Shown piece by piece: positions 1 through 7,826 of a stretch of 64,000 nt of DNA. The translations under genes and the position numbers were made by a program. The DNA is from CAZCCM01 sp964616165 (GTDB lineage: Bacteria; Bacillota; Clostridia; TANB77; CAG-508). Numbering within the stretch: the first letter of the stretch is position 1; every line of letters begins with the position of its first letter. The stretch is from contig CAZTTS010000005.1 in NCBI GenBank assembly GCA_964616165.1, positions 17,545 to 81,544 on the forward strand, in the 5' to 3' direction. The notes beneath the pieces are model-generated. The model was given only the letters and a program-made list of their open reading frames with translations. It had not been told where the DNA came from and searched no databases.

Positions 1-221
1 TGAACTATGATGGTGCAAATAAATTTAGAATTACTGTTAAAAGTAATGCCTTTATTGGATCTAATGTTAATATAATTGCACCTGTAACTATTGAAGAAAA
101 CTCATATATTGCAGCAGGCTCAACTCTAACTATTGATACAGAAAAAGACGATTTAGTAATCGCAAGGCAAAAAGAAAGAATAATTAAAAATTGGAAAAGA
201 CCAGAGAAAAAGGGAGAATAA
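1..221 (+). CDS. glmU: GlmU C-terminal fragment (bifunctional N-acetylglucosamine-1-phosphate uridyltransferase / glucosamine-1-phosphate acetyltransferase), 5' truncated by window edge
   Basis: The reading frame that starts at base 3 is open to the TAA at 219-221 and encodes about 72 residues of a left-handed beta-helix acetyltransferase end. It carries the family run NYDG..K, then FIGSNVNIIAPV and YIAAGSTLT. In GlmU this domain acetylates glucosamine-1-phosphate on the way to UDP-GlcNAc, the first cell-wall precursor. Most of the gene lies outside the window. The next gene starts two bases after the stop, so it is probably cotranscribed with the flavoprotein, MurT-like and GatD-like genes that follow. 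The assignment rests on the conserved C-terminal motif only; another hexapeptide-repeat transferase is less likely. Confidence 0.85.
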   Translation, partial: NYDGANKFRITVKSNAFIGSNVNIIAPVTIEENSYIAAGSTLTIDTEKDDLVIARQKERIIKNWKRPEKKGE

Positions 222-222
222 T

Positions 223-1611
223 ATGAAAGTAGTAATAATTGGTGGAGTAGCAGGAGGAATTACTGTTGCAAGAAGATTAAGAAGAAAAGATAAGAATATA
301 GAAATTGAAATCATTGATAGATCATATCATTTAGCTCCTTCTTCATGCATGCTTCCATATGCTCTTGAACAAAATTTTAATGAAGATCATCTACATACTG
401 GGAATATAGAAGAATTTCAAGAAAAATATAATATTAAAGTTAAGTTAATGACAGAAGTTATTGATATAAACGAAAAAAACAAAGAACTAAAAGTAATTGA
501 AACAGGTTCTGGTGCTATATATAAAGTTAATTTTGATAAATTAGTTATCTCAACTGGAACAGATGCAATTAAATTAAAAGAATTAGATAATTTGAATAAT
601 AATATATTTATATTTAAGAATATTAAAAATCTTCAAAGATTAAAAAGCAAATTATATACTGAAGGTTATAAAGATATAACTGTTATAGGTGCAGGACCAT
701 TAGGATTAGAAATAGCAGAAGTTTTACATGGATTAGGTTTTAACCTTACTGTAATTGATAGAGAAAAAAGAATTCTACCTCAATACAATGCTTCAATAGC
801 AGAAATATTAGAAAAAAGTATAAAAGATAAAATTAATCTTTTAACAGATTCAAAAATATTATCTTCTAAACTACAAGGAGATAAAATTGAATTAAGATTA
901 AATACTGGAACACATTTAACAGACATTGTTATTGTAACTGTGGGAAATAGACCAAATACTAACTTTTTAGATAATTCTAATATAAAGAAAGATAAATCAG
1001 GATTTATTTATGTAGATGAATACTTTAAAACCAATAATAAGGATATCTACGCACTTGGTGATGTTATTCTAACAAAAGAATATATAACAAAAGAAAATAT
1101 GGTATTTGGAACAGCTGGAGTTACACAAAGACAAGCAAAATTTGTTGCAGATAATATTTTATCTACAATTAATAAAAAAATAATAGCTCCACCATATAAA
1201 GGTGCTATAAAAACTGAAATAGTTAAAATCTTTGATTATACAATAGGAAGAGTTGGTCTAAATGAAAGAGAGATTTCGACATATTTAAAAAATAATAATA
1301 AAATAGTTTCTTTAGAACAAGATATTGATACAGTATATATAGAAGAAACAAGCAATGTTACTTCTTTTGATTATGCAAGTCCAATATACTTAGTAGGTTA
1401 TTTTAATAAAAAGAATCAAGAACTAATTGGAGTGCAAGCAGTTGGAAAGTATGGAATTGATAAAAGACTTGATGTTGCAGCAACAGCTATAAGAGCAAAT
1501 ATGACTGCTGAAGATCTTATTAATTTAGATTTAACATATTCACCACCATATAATATCCCTAAAGATATCTTAAACAGATTGGGCAGTTTAGCTGTTAAAG
1601 GTGATAATTAA
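223..1611 (+). CDS. FAD-dependent pyridine nucleotide-disulfide oxidoreductase, CoA-disulfide reductase / NADH oxidase type
   Basis: A 462-residue flavoprotein with an N-terminal dinucleotide fold (GGVAGGITVARRLRR, residues 7-21), a single redox Cys at residue 42 in SSCMLPY, a second nucleotide fold around GAGPLGLEIAEVL (about 155), an FAD-binding ALGDV segment and a C-terminal dimerisation domain ending in the family-like NLDLTYSPPYNIPKD. The lone Cys42 is the position that forms Cys-SSCoA in CoA-disulfide reductases and Cys-SOH in water-forming NADH oxidases. The two roles cannot be separated by eye. It sits between glmU and the murT-like gene and its stop shares bases with the next start (TAATG), so translation is probably coupled. 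That placement in a cell-wall gene row is unusual. Confidence 0.82.
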   Translation: MKVVIIGGVAGGITVARRLRRKDKNIEIEIIDRSYHLAPSSCMLPYALEQNFNEDHLHTGNIEEFQEKYNIKVKLMTEVIDINEKNKELKVIETGSGAIYKVNFDKLVISTGTDAIKLKELDNLNNNIFIFKNIKNLQRLKSKLYTEGYKDITVIGAGPLGLEIAEVLHGLGFNLTVIDREKRILPQYNASIAEILEKSIKDKINLLTDSKILSSKLQGDKIELRLNTGTHLTDIVIVTVGNRPNTNFLDNSNIKKDKSGFIYVDEYFKTNNKDIYALGDVILTKEYITKENMVFGTAGVTQRQAKFVADNILSTINKKIIAPPYKGAIKTEIVKIFDYTIGRVGLNEREISTYLKNNNKIVSLEQDIDTVYIEETSNVTSFDYASPIYLVGYFNKKNQELIGVQAVGKYGIDKRLDVAATAIRANMTAEDLINLDLTYSPPYNIPKDILNRLGSLAVKGDN

Positions 1612-2972
1612 TGAGATTTTATTTAGCTATAATACTTTGTAAAATATTAGATATTATAGCAAAAATTCTAATTGGACATCCATCACATAAAGCTGGTAAA
1701 ATAGCTTTAAAAATTTATCCTGAACTTTTAAGTAAAATTGAAAAGCCAGAAAAGATTGTAGGAATAACAGGAACAAATGGTAAAACAACTGTTACTAATT
1801 TGCTTGTAGATACAATGGAAAATTTAGGATATAAAGTGCTACATAATAAAGAAGGAGCAAATATTGAAGATGGATTAGTTACAGCTTTAGTTACAGGTTC
1901 AACTCTAAAAGGTAAGACTAAGTATAAACATGCAGTATTAGAACTTGATGAAAGATATATGCCTGTTCTTCTTAAAGGAATTCACTTAGATCATTTAATA
2001 ATTACAAATATGCTTCGAGACTCTATAAGAAGAAATGCTCATGTTGAATTTATAACTAAAATCTTAACTGATTCAATAAAAGAAGTTACTACTATAATAG
2101 TAAATGGAGATGATATTGTAGCATCAAGTATTGGTAATGTTAAAAACAAAATATATTATTCGTTTTCAAAACAGGAAAAGGACAGTGAAAAACCATTTAA
2201 TAGAATTAGAGATATAATGGTTTGTCCAGAATGTTTTGAATATTTACAATTTGATTATGTTAAAACAAATCATATAGGTAAAATATATTGCCCTAATGGA
2301 CATATACAAAATGCTAAGTCAGATTATAATATCAATACTATTAATAAAGACAAGAACACTATGGAAGTTAATATAAAAGGCAATAATTTTGATTTTCCAC
2401 TAATATCGGAATCAATGTTTAATCAATACAATGAAGTAGCTGTTATTTCTTATTTAAGTGAAATCGGTCATACTCCTGAGGAGATAGCGGAAGCTTTAAA
2501 AGATATTAAAATAGTTAAAACTAGATATTCTGAATATAAACTTCAAGATAATAAGAAATTTATATTAAACTTAACTAAGGGACAAAATTCTTTTGCATGT
2601 ACAAATGTATTTAAATATGTTAAAGATTATCCTGGTACTAAAAGTATTATTTTAATATTAGATGATGCAACTGACAATAAAGAAGCATCTGAAACTGTTA
2701 TGTGGCATTATGATGCAGATTGGAACTTATTTAATGACCCAACAGTAAAACAAGTAATAATAGGTGGTCAGAGATCTGTAGATATGCTTTTAAAAGCTTT
2801 ATTAGACGGCATTCCAAAAGAAAAACTTCATTATGAATTAGATGAGCTAGATACACCAAATAAACTAGATTATTCTTCAGATACAATTTTCTTATTATAT
2901 GATATATATGCACAAAAATTAGCTTGGAAAATACGAGATAAAATCTTAGATGAGAAAGGAATAAAGAATTAA
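1611..2972 (+). CDS. murT: MurT-like Mur ligase (lipid II isoglutaminyl synthase ATPase subunit), divergent
   Basis: A 453-residue Mur-ligase-type protein. A hydrophobic N-terminus leads to the P-loop GITGTNGKTT (51-60), the Mur middle domain, a zinc-ribbon-like insertion (Cys205, Cys208, Cys227) and a C-terminal DUF1727-type domain. MurT uses ATP to activate the D-Glu alpha-carboxylate of lipid II, and its partner GatD supplies ammonia. Here the ribbon's last ligand position reads CPNGH instead of CPxC, so the fourth Cys is missing and His231 may replace it. The usual TNxFRDQLDRxGE stretch is TNMLRDSIRRNAH. The C-terminal acidic motif is also altered (TDNKEASETVMWHYDAD). It overlaps the preceding stop and is followed after one base by the GatD-like gene. 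Family sure, exact reaction not. Confidence 0.75.
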   Translation: MRFYLAIILCKILDIIAKILIGHPSHKAGKIALKIYPELLSKIEKPEKIVGITGTNGKTTVTNLLVDTMENLGYKVLHNKEGANIEDGLVTALVTGSTLKGKTKYKHAVLELDERYMPVLLKGIHLDHLIITNMLRDSIRRNAHVEFITKILTDSIKEVTTIIVNGDDIVASSIGNVKNKIYYSFSKQEKDSEKPFNRIRDIMVCPECFEYLQFDYVKTNHIGKIYCPNGHIQNAKSDYNINTINKDKNTMEVNIKGNNFDFPLISESMFNQYNEVAVISYLSEIGHTPEEIAEALKDIKIVKTRYSEYKLQDNKKFILNLTKGQNSFACTNVFKYVKDYPGTKSIILILDDATDNKEASETVMWHYDADWNLFNDPTVKQVIIGGQRSVDMLLKALLDGIPKEKLHYELDELDTPNKLDYSSDTIFLLYDIYAQKLAWKIRDKILDEKGIKN

Positions 2973-2973
2973 T

Positions 2974-3702
2974 ATGAAAATAGAAATACTTTACCCAGAA
3001 TTTTGTAATCTATATGGTGATTTAGGTAATGTTTTATATTTAGAAGAAACATTAAAAAATAGTGCAGAATTCATATATACAAATATTCTAGATAAACCAA
3101 GATTTTTATCTGAAGATATATCTTTAGTATATATTGGTTCTTTATCTGAAAATTCACAAAAAATAGTTTTAGAAAAATTATTACCATATAAAGATGAAAT
3201 TAATCAAAAAATACAAAACAATCAAACATTCCTAGCAACTGGTAATGCTTTTGAATTGTTTGGACAATATATATTAGAAGAAAATGGAAATAAAATCGAG
3301 TGTCTAGGTATAATAAATACATATGCAAAACAAGAAATGATGAAAAGATGGAATGCTTTTTGTCTTGCTGAGTATGAGGAAATACAAATTGTAGGTTTTA
3401 AAAGTCAATTTACAGAAAGTTTCTTAATTAATAAAGAAGAAAATTTGCCTTTTACTGCTAAGGTTATTAGAGGTTCAGGAATAAGTAAAGATTCAAAAGA
3501 TGAGATAATTAAAATCAATAATTTTTATGCTACATATCTTTTAGGTCCACTACTGCCTTTAAATCCACTTTTTACAAAAAAACTATTAAGTTCTATAGGA
3601 TATAATGAAGAGCTAGCATATGAAGATATTGCTATGCGAGCATATAGTTTAAGATTAAATGATTTTACAAATCCTAAGAAAAAGATAGATACAAATGATT
3701 AA
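2974..3702 (+). CDS. GatD-like class I glutamine amidotransferase-fold protein lacking catalytic Cys and His
   Basis: A 242-residue protein that starts one base after the murT-like stop. The opening ILYPEFCNLYGDLGN and the late TYLLGPLLPLNP are GatD signatures, and the length fits the family. In active GatD the nucleophile lies in a CGGYQ elbow and the base in TYLHGPLLP (Cys94 and His189 in S. aureus GatD). The aligned stretches here read LATGNAFELFG, with Gly90 at the Cys position, and ATYLLGPLL, with Leu189 at the His position. The ENH segment near residue 143 is FKSQF. The fold seems intact but glutaminase activity should be absent. It may be a structural partner of MurT, may allow use of free ammonia, or may belong to a repurposed pair. 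Confidence 0.72.
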   Translation: MKIEILYPEFCNLYGDLGNVLYLEETLKNSAEFIYTNILDKPRFLSEDISLVYIGSLSENSQKIVLEKLLPYKDEINQKIQNNQTFLATGNAFELFGQYILEENGNKIECLGIINTYAKQEMMKRWNAFCLAEYEEIQIVGFKSQFTESFLINKEENLPFTAKVIRGSGISKDSKDEIIKINNFYATYLLGPLLPLNPLFTKKLLSSIGYNEELAYEDIAMRAYSLRLNDFTNPKKKIDTND

Positions 3703-3706
3703 TATA

Positions 3707-4738
3707 TTATAAATTAGCTAAAGGATTGCTTTCTAAAGCTTCTTTTACCTGTTCTTCGTTTAAATGAGTATAGATTTCGGTTGTTGCGATAGACTCATGA
3801 CCTAAAACTTTCTGTAATGCTCGTATATCTACATTCCCATGTTGATACATTAAAGTTGCTGCTGTATGTCTTAATTTATGTGTAGAATATTTATCAGTAT
3901 TTATTCCTGCTTTTTGAAGTTCTGCTTTAACTATATATTGTACAGATCTTCTACTTATTCTAACTTTTCTTTCACTTAAAAATAATGCATCTTTATGTTC
4001 TGGTTCAACTTCGTCATCTGGTCTTACTTTTAAATAATTATTTATAGCTTTACTACAAGCCTTATTTAAAAACAACTCTCTTTCTTTATTGCCTTTTCCT
4101 TTTATTCTAATTTTCTTTTCAATAAAATTTATATCACTAATATTAATAGCTATAAGTTCACCCAGTCTTAAGCCACAATTTAAAAACAATGTTATTATTG
4201 CTGTATTTCTTTCAATAAATTTGTCTGAAGATTTAGGATTAAATTCTGGATTTTCAACTACTTCTAATAGTCTTTTTGACTCATCTAAATTTAAATAAAC
4301 AGGTAGTTTTTTAGGAATCTTAGGGGTTTCTAAATTAATAGTAGGGTTTTCTGTTAATTTTTTTGTTATCTTTGTTTGATATTTAAAGAATGATCTTATA
4401 GAAGATGCTCTCCTTGCTATTGTTACAGGACCTACATTATACCCATCTTTTAAATAATACAAGAAAGCATGAATATCTTCTATTACAATCTTTTTAATAA
4501 AATCATATTCTAATTTACTAATATCAATATATTTTATAACTTCAGGATATGAAGCATTGTCAGGGTTAACAGTACCAGCAGGAATTTTATCACCGCTATA
4601 TCTATATCTTAAATATTTAAAGAAGTGAGATAGGTCATAACCATACTCCTTAACTGTGCCTTTAGACTTATTTAATATAGTAGCAGTATATTCTAAGTAT
4701 TCATTTAAAAATTTTGGATTTTCTTCTTTTTTAATCAT
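3707..4738 (-). CDS. Tyrosine recombinase (XerC/XerD-like integrase family)
   Basis: A 343-residue recombinase counted from the ATG of MIKKEE, which has AGAGGG seven bases upstream; a longer frame reaches 4843 but that extension is hydrophobic and lacks a ribosome site. The N-terminal SAM-like core-binding domain covers about residues 8-125. The catalytic domain keeps all expected residues: Arg191 in LNCGLRLGEL, Lys215 in GKGNKER, His287-x-x-Arg290 in HKLRH, His314 in LGHES and Tyr323 in EIYTH. It therefore looks active, unlike the second recombinase at 45.6 kb. It converges on the gatD-like gene with only four bases between stops and diverges from the Ig-like protein gene. Host chromosome resolution or an element-borne integrase are both possible; no attachment sites were recognised. 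Confidence 0.88.
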   Translation of the reverse strand: MIKKEENPKFLNEYLEYTATILNKSKGTVKEYGYDLSHFFKYLRYRYSGDKIPAGTVNPDNASYPEVIKYIDISKLEYDFIKKIVIEDIHAFLYYLKDGYNVGPVTIARRASSIRSFFKYQTKITKKLTENPTINLETPKIPKKLPVYLNLDESKRLLEVVENPEFNPKSSDKFIERNTAIITLFLNCGLRLGELIAINISDINFIEKKIRIKGKGNKERELFLNKACSKAINNYLKVRPDDEVEPEHKDALFLSERKVRISRRSVQYIVKAELQKAGINTDKYSTHKLRHTAATLMYQHGNVDIRALQKVLGHESIATTEIYTHLNEEQVKEALESNPLANL

Positions 4739-4878
4739 ACACCCTCTATAATTATAATACCAAAAGAAGGGAAATATTAATAGAGTTTTGTGCAATGTTT
4801 TTATTAAGAATATGTAACAAATACAATATTTAATAAAAAACAATGGAAAAACAGTTAAAAAAAAGATAACATATTATT

Positions 4879-5562
4879 ATGAACAATAAAGAAATGAATG
4901 TTTTTCAATCTAGAGAAGAACAAACAAAAGAGAATATTATAGAAACTAAAAAACAGAAAATATTGCTGTTAAGTATAATACTTTTCTTAGTTGTATTGGT
5001 TACTTTAGTAATATTTGTTAGAAGAAATATTGAAATCATAGAAGAAATGAAACCATCATTAATAACTATATCTGTTCCTAAAAGTGAAGCTTTTGCTAAA
5101 AACACAAAAATAGAAGTAGGGTACTTACTAATGCCTGATCATATTGATTCTAGTACTTTAACTTGGCATAGTTCAAATGAAGAAGTTGCACAATTTTTAG
5201 AAGGTAATGTTCTACAGACTTTATCTATTGGTCAATCAATGATTTACGCTGAATTAGGTGGTGTTAAAAGTAATGAACTAAATATTATTGTTGCTAATTT
5301 CTTAGAAGATGTAGATATTACTAATATACCTAAACAATTATCAATAAATAAAAGCTTAGAACTTGAAGTAGAACTACTTCCAGCCGATTCAGTTAATACT
5401 ACAATTAAAATAGAATCATCAGATGAGAAAATAATATCAGTGAGAGAGAGGACAATAACAGCACATCATGCTGGAGAAGCTACTTTAACAATAAAAGATA
5501 AGTTCAATAATATCTTAAGAAGTTACGAAATACAGGTTATAGCTGATTCAAGTACAATATAA
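4879..5562 (+). CDS. Membrane-anchored protein with bacterial Ig-like (BIG2-type) domains
   Basis: A 227-residue protein. A charged N-terminal tail (1-27) is followed by one membrane segment at about 28-46 and then an extracytoplasmic part with two Ig-like repeats. The repeat signatures are P-x-x-I-D-S-S-T-L-T-W-H-S-S-N-E-E-V-A in the first and ELLPADSVNTTIKIESSDEKIISV in the second. Such domains usually mediate surface contacts or act as spacers. The gene stands alone, divergent from the recombinase across 140 bases. No strong ribosome-binding site precedes the ATG, so the start is uncertain; the Met six codons in is an alternative. A plus-strand terminator palindrome follows at 5661. Function not known. 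Confidence 0.6.
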   Translation: MNNKEMNVFQSREEQTKENIIETKKQKILLLSIILFLVVLVTLVIFVRRNIEIIEEMKPSLITISVPKSEAFAKNTKIEVGYLLMPDHIDSSTLTWHSSNEEVAQFLEGNVLQTLSIGQSMIYAELGGVKSNELNIIVANFLEDVDITNIPKQLSINKSLELEVELLPADSVNTTIKIESSDEKIISVRERTITAHHAGEATLTIKDKFNNILRSYEIQVIADSSTI

Positions 5563-5660
5563 TAATATTTTTATACAAGATATCGTAACTTAAACATAAT
5601 ACTTAATATATTACAGATATTACAAACATTATAAATAATATAGATATTCAAAATTTATAG

Positions 5661-5678
5661 AAAGGGACGCGTCCCTTT
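5661..5678 (+). terminator. Perfect palindrome AAAGGGACGCGTCCCTTT plus T-run, probable terminator
   Basis: An 18-base perfect palindrome is followed by CATTTTTTC on the plus strand, about 100 bases after the stop of the Ig-like protein gene. As RNA it forms a seven-pair stem with a CGCG loop. It is by far the most GC-rich spot in the region. Confidence 0.65.
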
Positions 5679-6048
5679 CATTTTTTCTATATTTTTAGTT
5701 TTATTAAGAAACTATAAATATAGTATTAATTCAGAAATTTTTTCTAAAATCTAAATATATAAATAATTACAATTAAATAAAATTATCAATATGAATATTA
5801 TTATAAATATAAAATAAATATCTATATCAAAATAAATGATAATAAAAAAATAACTACAAACTAAATTTAAATACATATAAAATATTTTTTATAAACAATC
5901 TTTAAATTATTTTATATCTACCAAGCTCTAAAATTTAAAATTATACTTTTATAATAAAAACTAAGTATATATCATAGATCATATTAATATTTTAATATGG
6001 AAATTCTTAAATGTTGATTTATCAGGATTCTAAAATATGACCAAAAAA

Positions 6049-6146
6049 ACGAGGCTCTAGAATCGATTTTAAGGCATTTTTAAAAGTTTCCCATATACTA
6101 TCATTAACGTAGACGCTTCGTTTACAAGGCTTAGAGCGATTTTCGT
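6049..6146. other. Structured, comparatively GC-rich island of unknown function (candidate RNA)
   Basis: Inside AT-rich DNA, ACGA-G-GCTCTA (6049-6059) can pair with TAGAGC-GATTT-TCGT (6132-6146), closing a loop of about 70 bases. That loop contains a small AACG/CGTT hairpin (6106-6122). The two arms also resemble each other as direct repeats (GGCTcTAGAatCGATTTT and GGCT-TAGA-gCGATTTT), so a decayed repeat is an alternative reading. Strand and promoter are not determined. It matches no RNA family I can recognise. Confidence 0.3.
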
Positions 6147-6424
6147 ATTTATAGTGAAATATGATTTTAAAAATTTAATATGAGTTATTTTTTTATAAAA
6201 GGAGTTAAAAATATATTTAGTATAAAATAAATATAAACTAATATAAAATTATATAAATTAATTTATGGATATAATTAAAAATAAATAGATATATAATATA
6301 AAGAATAAAATATAAGCTCTAAAATAAGAATATAAAAGCAAATATAATAATAAGAAGATATATTATATATTCTTTATCAGAAGAATAGACAAATTAAACA
6401 GAGAGACAGCTAAAAACAACAAAA

Positions 6425-6454
6425 AAAGCTATATCAAGTGAATGATATAACTTT
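6425..6454 (-). terminator. Rho-independent terminator of the clpX transcript
   Basis: On the minus strand AAAGTTATATCA, a six-base loop and TGATATAGCTTT form a 12-pair stem with one G-U, followed by TTTTTTGTTG. It lies about 55 bases after the clpX stop. A second weaker hairpin (TGCA...TGCA, about 6467-6491) lies between the stop and this stem. Confidence 0.8.
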
Positions 6455-6508
6455 TGATATTAGAGCTGCATAAAACAATCATTTTGTGCAATTACTTCTT
6501 ATTTTATT

Positions 6509-7813
6509 TTAGTTGGCTGCTTGCTTATTCTCTTCTGACTTAACTTCAGGTTCTTGCTTGTCTTCAGCCTTTCCATCATATACTAGGACTGCCTTCTCTA
6601 AATTTAATACATTATCTTTTGTTATTATACACTTCTTTATAGCTTTATTTGATGGTATTTCAAACATTGCATCACGCATTATTTCTTCTAAGATAGATCT
6701 TAATCCTCTAGCTCCAGTTTCTCTTTCTATAGCTTTTTTAACAATTTCATCTATCGCGTCTTCATCAAATTCTAATTCTACATTATCTAAAGATAAAAGC
6801 TTTGTAAATTGCTTAATTAGAGAGTTTTTAGGTTTTGTTAATATAAGTTTTAAAGCTTTTTCATCTAATGCCTCTAAAGCGCTATATATTGGAAGTCTTC
6901 CTACAAATTCTGGAATTAATCCAAATTTAATTAAGTCTTCAGGTTGCATAAATTTTAAAGCTTCACCTTTAATAGTTTCATCTTTACTCTTAATATTAGC
7001 TTCAAAACCAATCGTCTTCTCTCCAATTCTATTATTTATTATATCTTCTAAGCCTTCAAATGCTCCACCACATATAAATAAAATATTTGTAGTATCAATA
7101 TATATTAATTCTTGTGCAGGATGCTTTCTTCCTCCCTGAGGTGGTATTCCTGCCATTGTTCCTTCAATAATTTTTAGAAGTGCTTGTTGTACTCCCTCTC
7201 CACTCACATCTCTTGTTATAGACTGATGTTCAGATTTTCTAGTAATTTTATCAATTTCATCTACATATATAATACCTTTTTGTGCTTTTTCAATATCAAA
7301 ATCAGCCGCTTGTAGTAATCTAACTAGAATGTTTTCAACATCGTCTCCCACATAACCAGCCTCAGTAAGTGTTGTAGCATCAGCTATTGCAAATGGTACA
7401 TTTAATATTTTAGCAAGAGTTTGAGCAAGTAATGTTTTTCCTGATCCTGTAGGGCCTAATAATAATATATTACTTTTTTGTATTTCAACATCATTATCTT
7501 CTTCTGAAAGATTATTAATTCTTTTATAATGATTATATACTGCAACAGAAAGAGTTTTCTTTGCATCTTCCTGCCCTATTACATATTTGTCTAAATGCGA
7601 TTTAATTTCAGATGGTTTTAAAACATCAATTTTTGCGCCTTTGCTAGCTTTTTTTGTTTGTTCAATTTCAAATTGAATCATTTCATAGCAAACATTAACA
7701 CACTCATCACAAATAAATGCATTATCTAAGCCTTCAATCATCTTATTTGCCAATGCTGCTGGTTTACCACAAAAAGAGCATTTAGGCATATCAGTTTCAT
7801 CTTTTTTTGACAT
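6509..7813 (-). CDS. clpX: ClpX, ATP-dependent Clp protease unfoldase subunit
   Basis: A 434-residue AAA+ unfoldase that recognises and threads substrates into ClpP. The N-terminal zinc-binding domain has Cys12/Cys15 (CSFC) and Cys35/Cys38 (CDEC). Walker A is GPTGSGKT, Walker B is IIYVDEIDKI, and the ClpX pore region reads AGYVGDDV. The C-terminal small domain has the IGF motif for docking on ClpP (GEKTIGFEANI). Length is typical. It starts 13 bases after the clpP stop with an AAGGAGG-like site, so the pair is cotranscribed, and a strong terminator follows the gene. The Lys/Glu-rich tail (PEVKSEENKQ) is an ordinary variable extension. Confidence 0.97.
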   Translation of the reverse strand: MSKKDETDMPKCSFCGKPAALANKMIEGLDNAFICDECVNVCYEMIQFEIEQTKKASKGAKIDVLKPSEIKSHLDKYVIGQEDAKKTLSVAVYNHYKRINNLSEEDNDVEIQKSNILLLGPTGSGKTLLAQTLAKILNVPFAIADATTLTEAGYVGDDVENILVRLLQAADFDIEKAQKGIIYVDEIDKITRKSEHQSITRDVSGEGVQQALLKIIEGTMAGIPPQGGRKHPAQELIYIDTTNILFICGGAFEGLEDIINNRIGEKTIGFEANIKSKDETIKGEALKFMQPEDLIKFGLIPEFVGRLPIYSALEALDEKALKLILTKPKNSLIKQFTKLLSLDNVELEFDEDAIDEIVKKAIERETGARGLRSILEEIMRDAMFEIPSNKAIKKCIITKDNVLNLEKAVLVYDGKAEDKQEPEVKSEENKQAAN

Positions 7814-7826
7814 AGACTATCCTCCT

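Larger units (their letters stand above)
5563..6508. other. Long AT-rich intergenic region (no gene supported)
   Basis: About 945 bases between the 3' ends of two convergent genes. I see no open frame with a ribosome site worth calling. It holds a GC-rich terminator palindrome at 5661-5678, a structured island around 6049-6146, and a terminator for clpX at 6425-6454. The rest is A/T runs. A short AGCTCTAA / TTAGAGC motif recurs at about 5925, 6054 (one change), 6131, 6316 and 6461. No tRNA, rRNA or recognisable riboswitch was identified. Confidence 0.7.

Noticed and set aside
4739..4843. N-terminal extension of the tyrosine recombinase (35 residues from 4843)
   Set aside because: It encodes a hydrophobic, Cys/Phe-rich stretch unlike recombinase N-termini, has no ribosome site, and AGAGGG precedes the ATG at 4738.
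5920..6330. AGCTCTAAAA copies resembling a Cas9 tracrRNA anti-repeat
   Set aside because: No cas gene, no regularly spaced repeats and no spacers are present; the match is only about ten bases.
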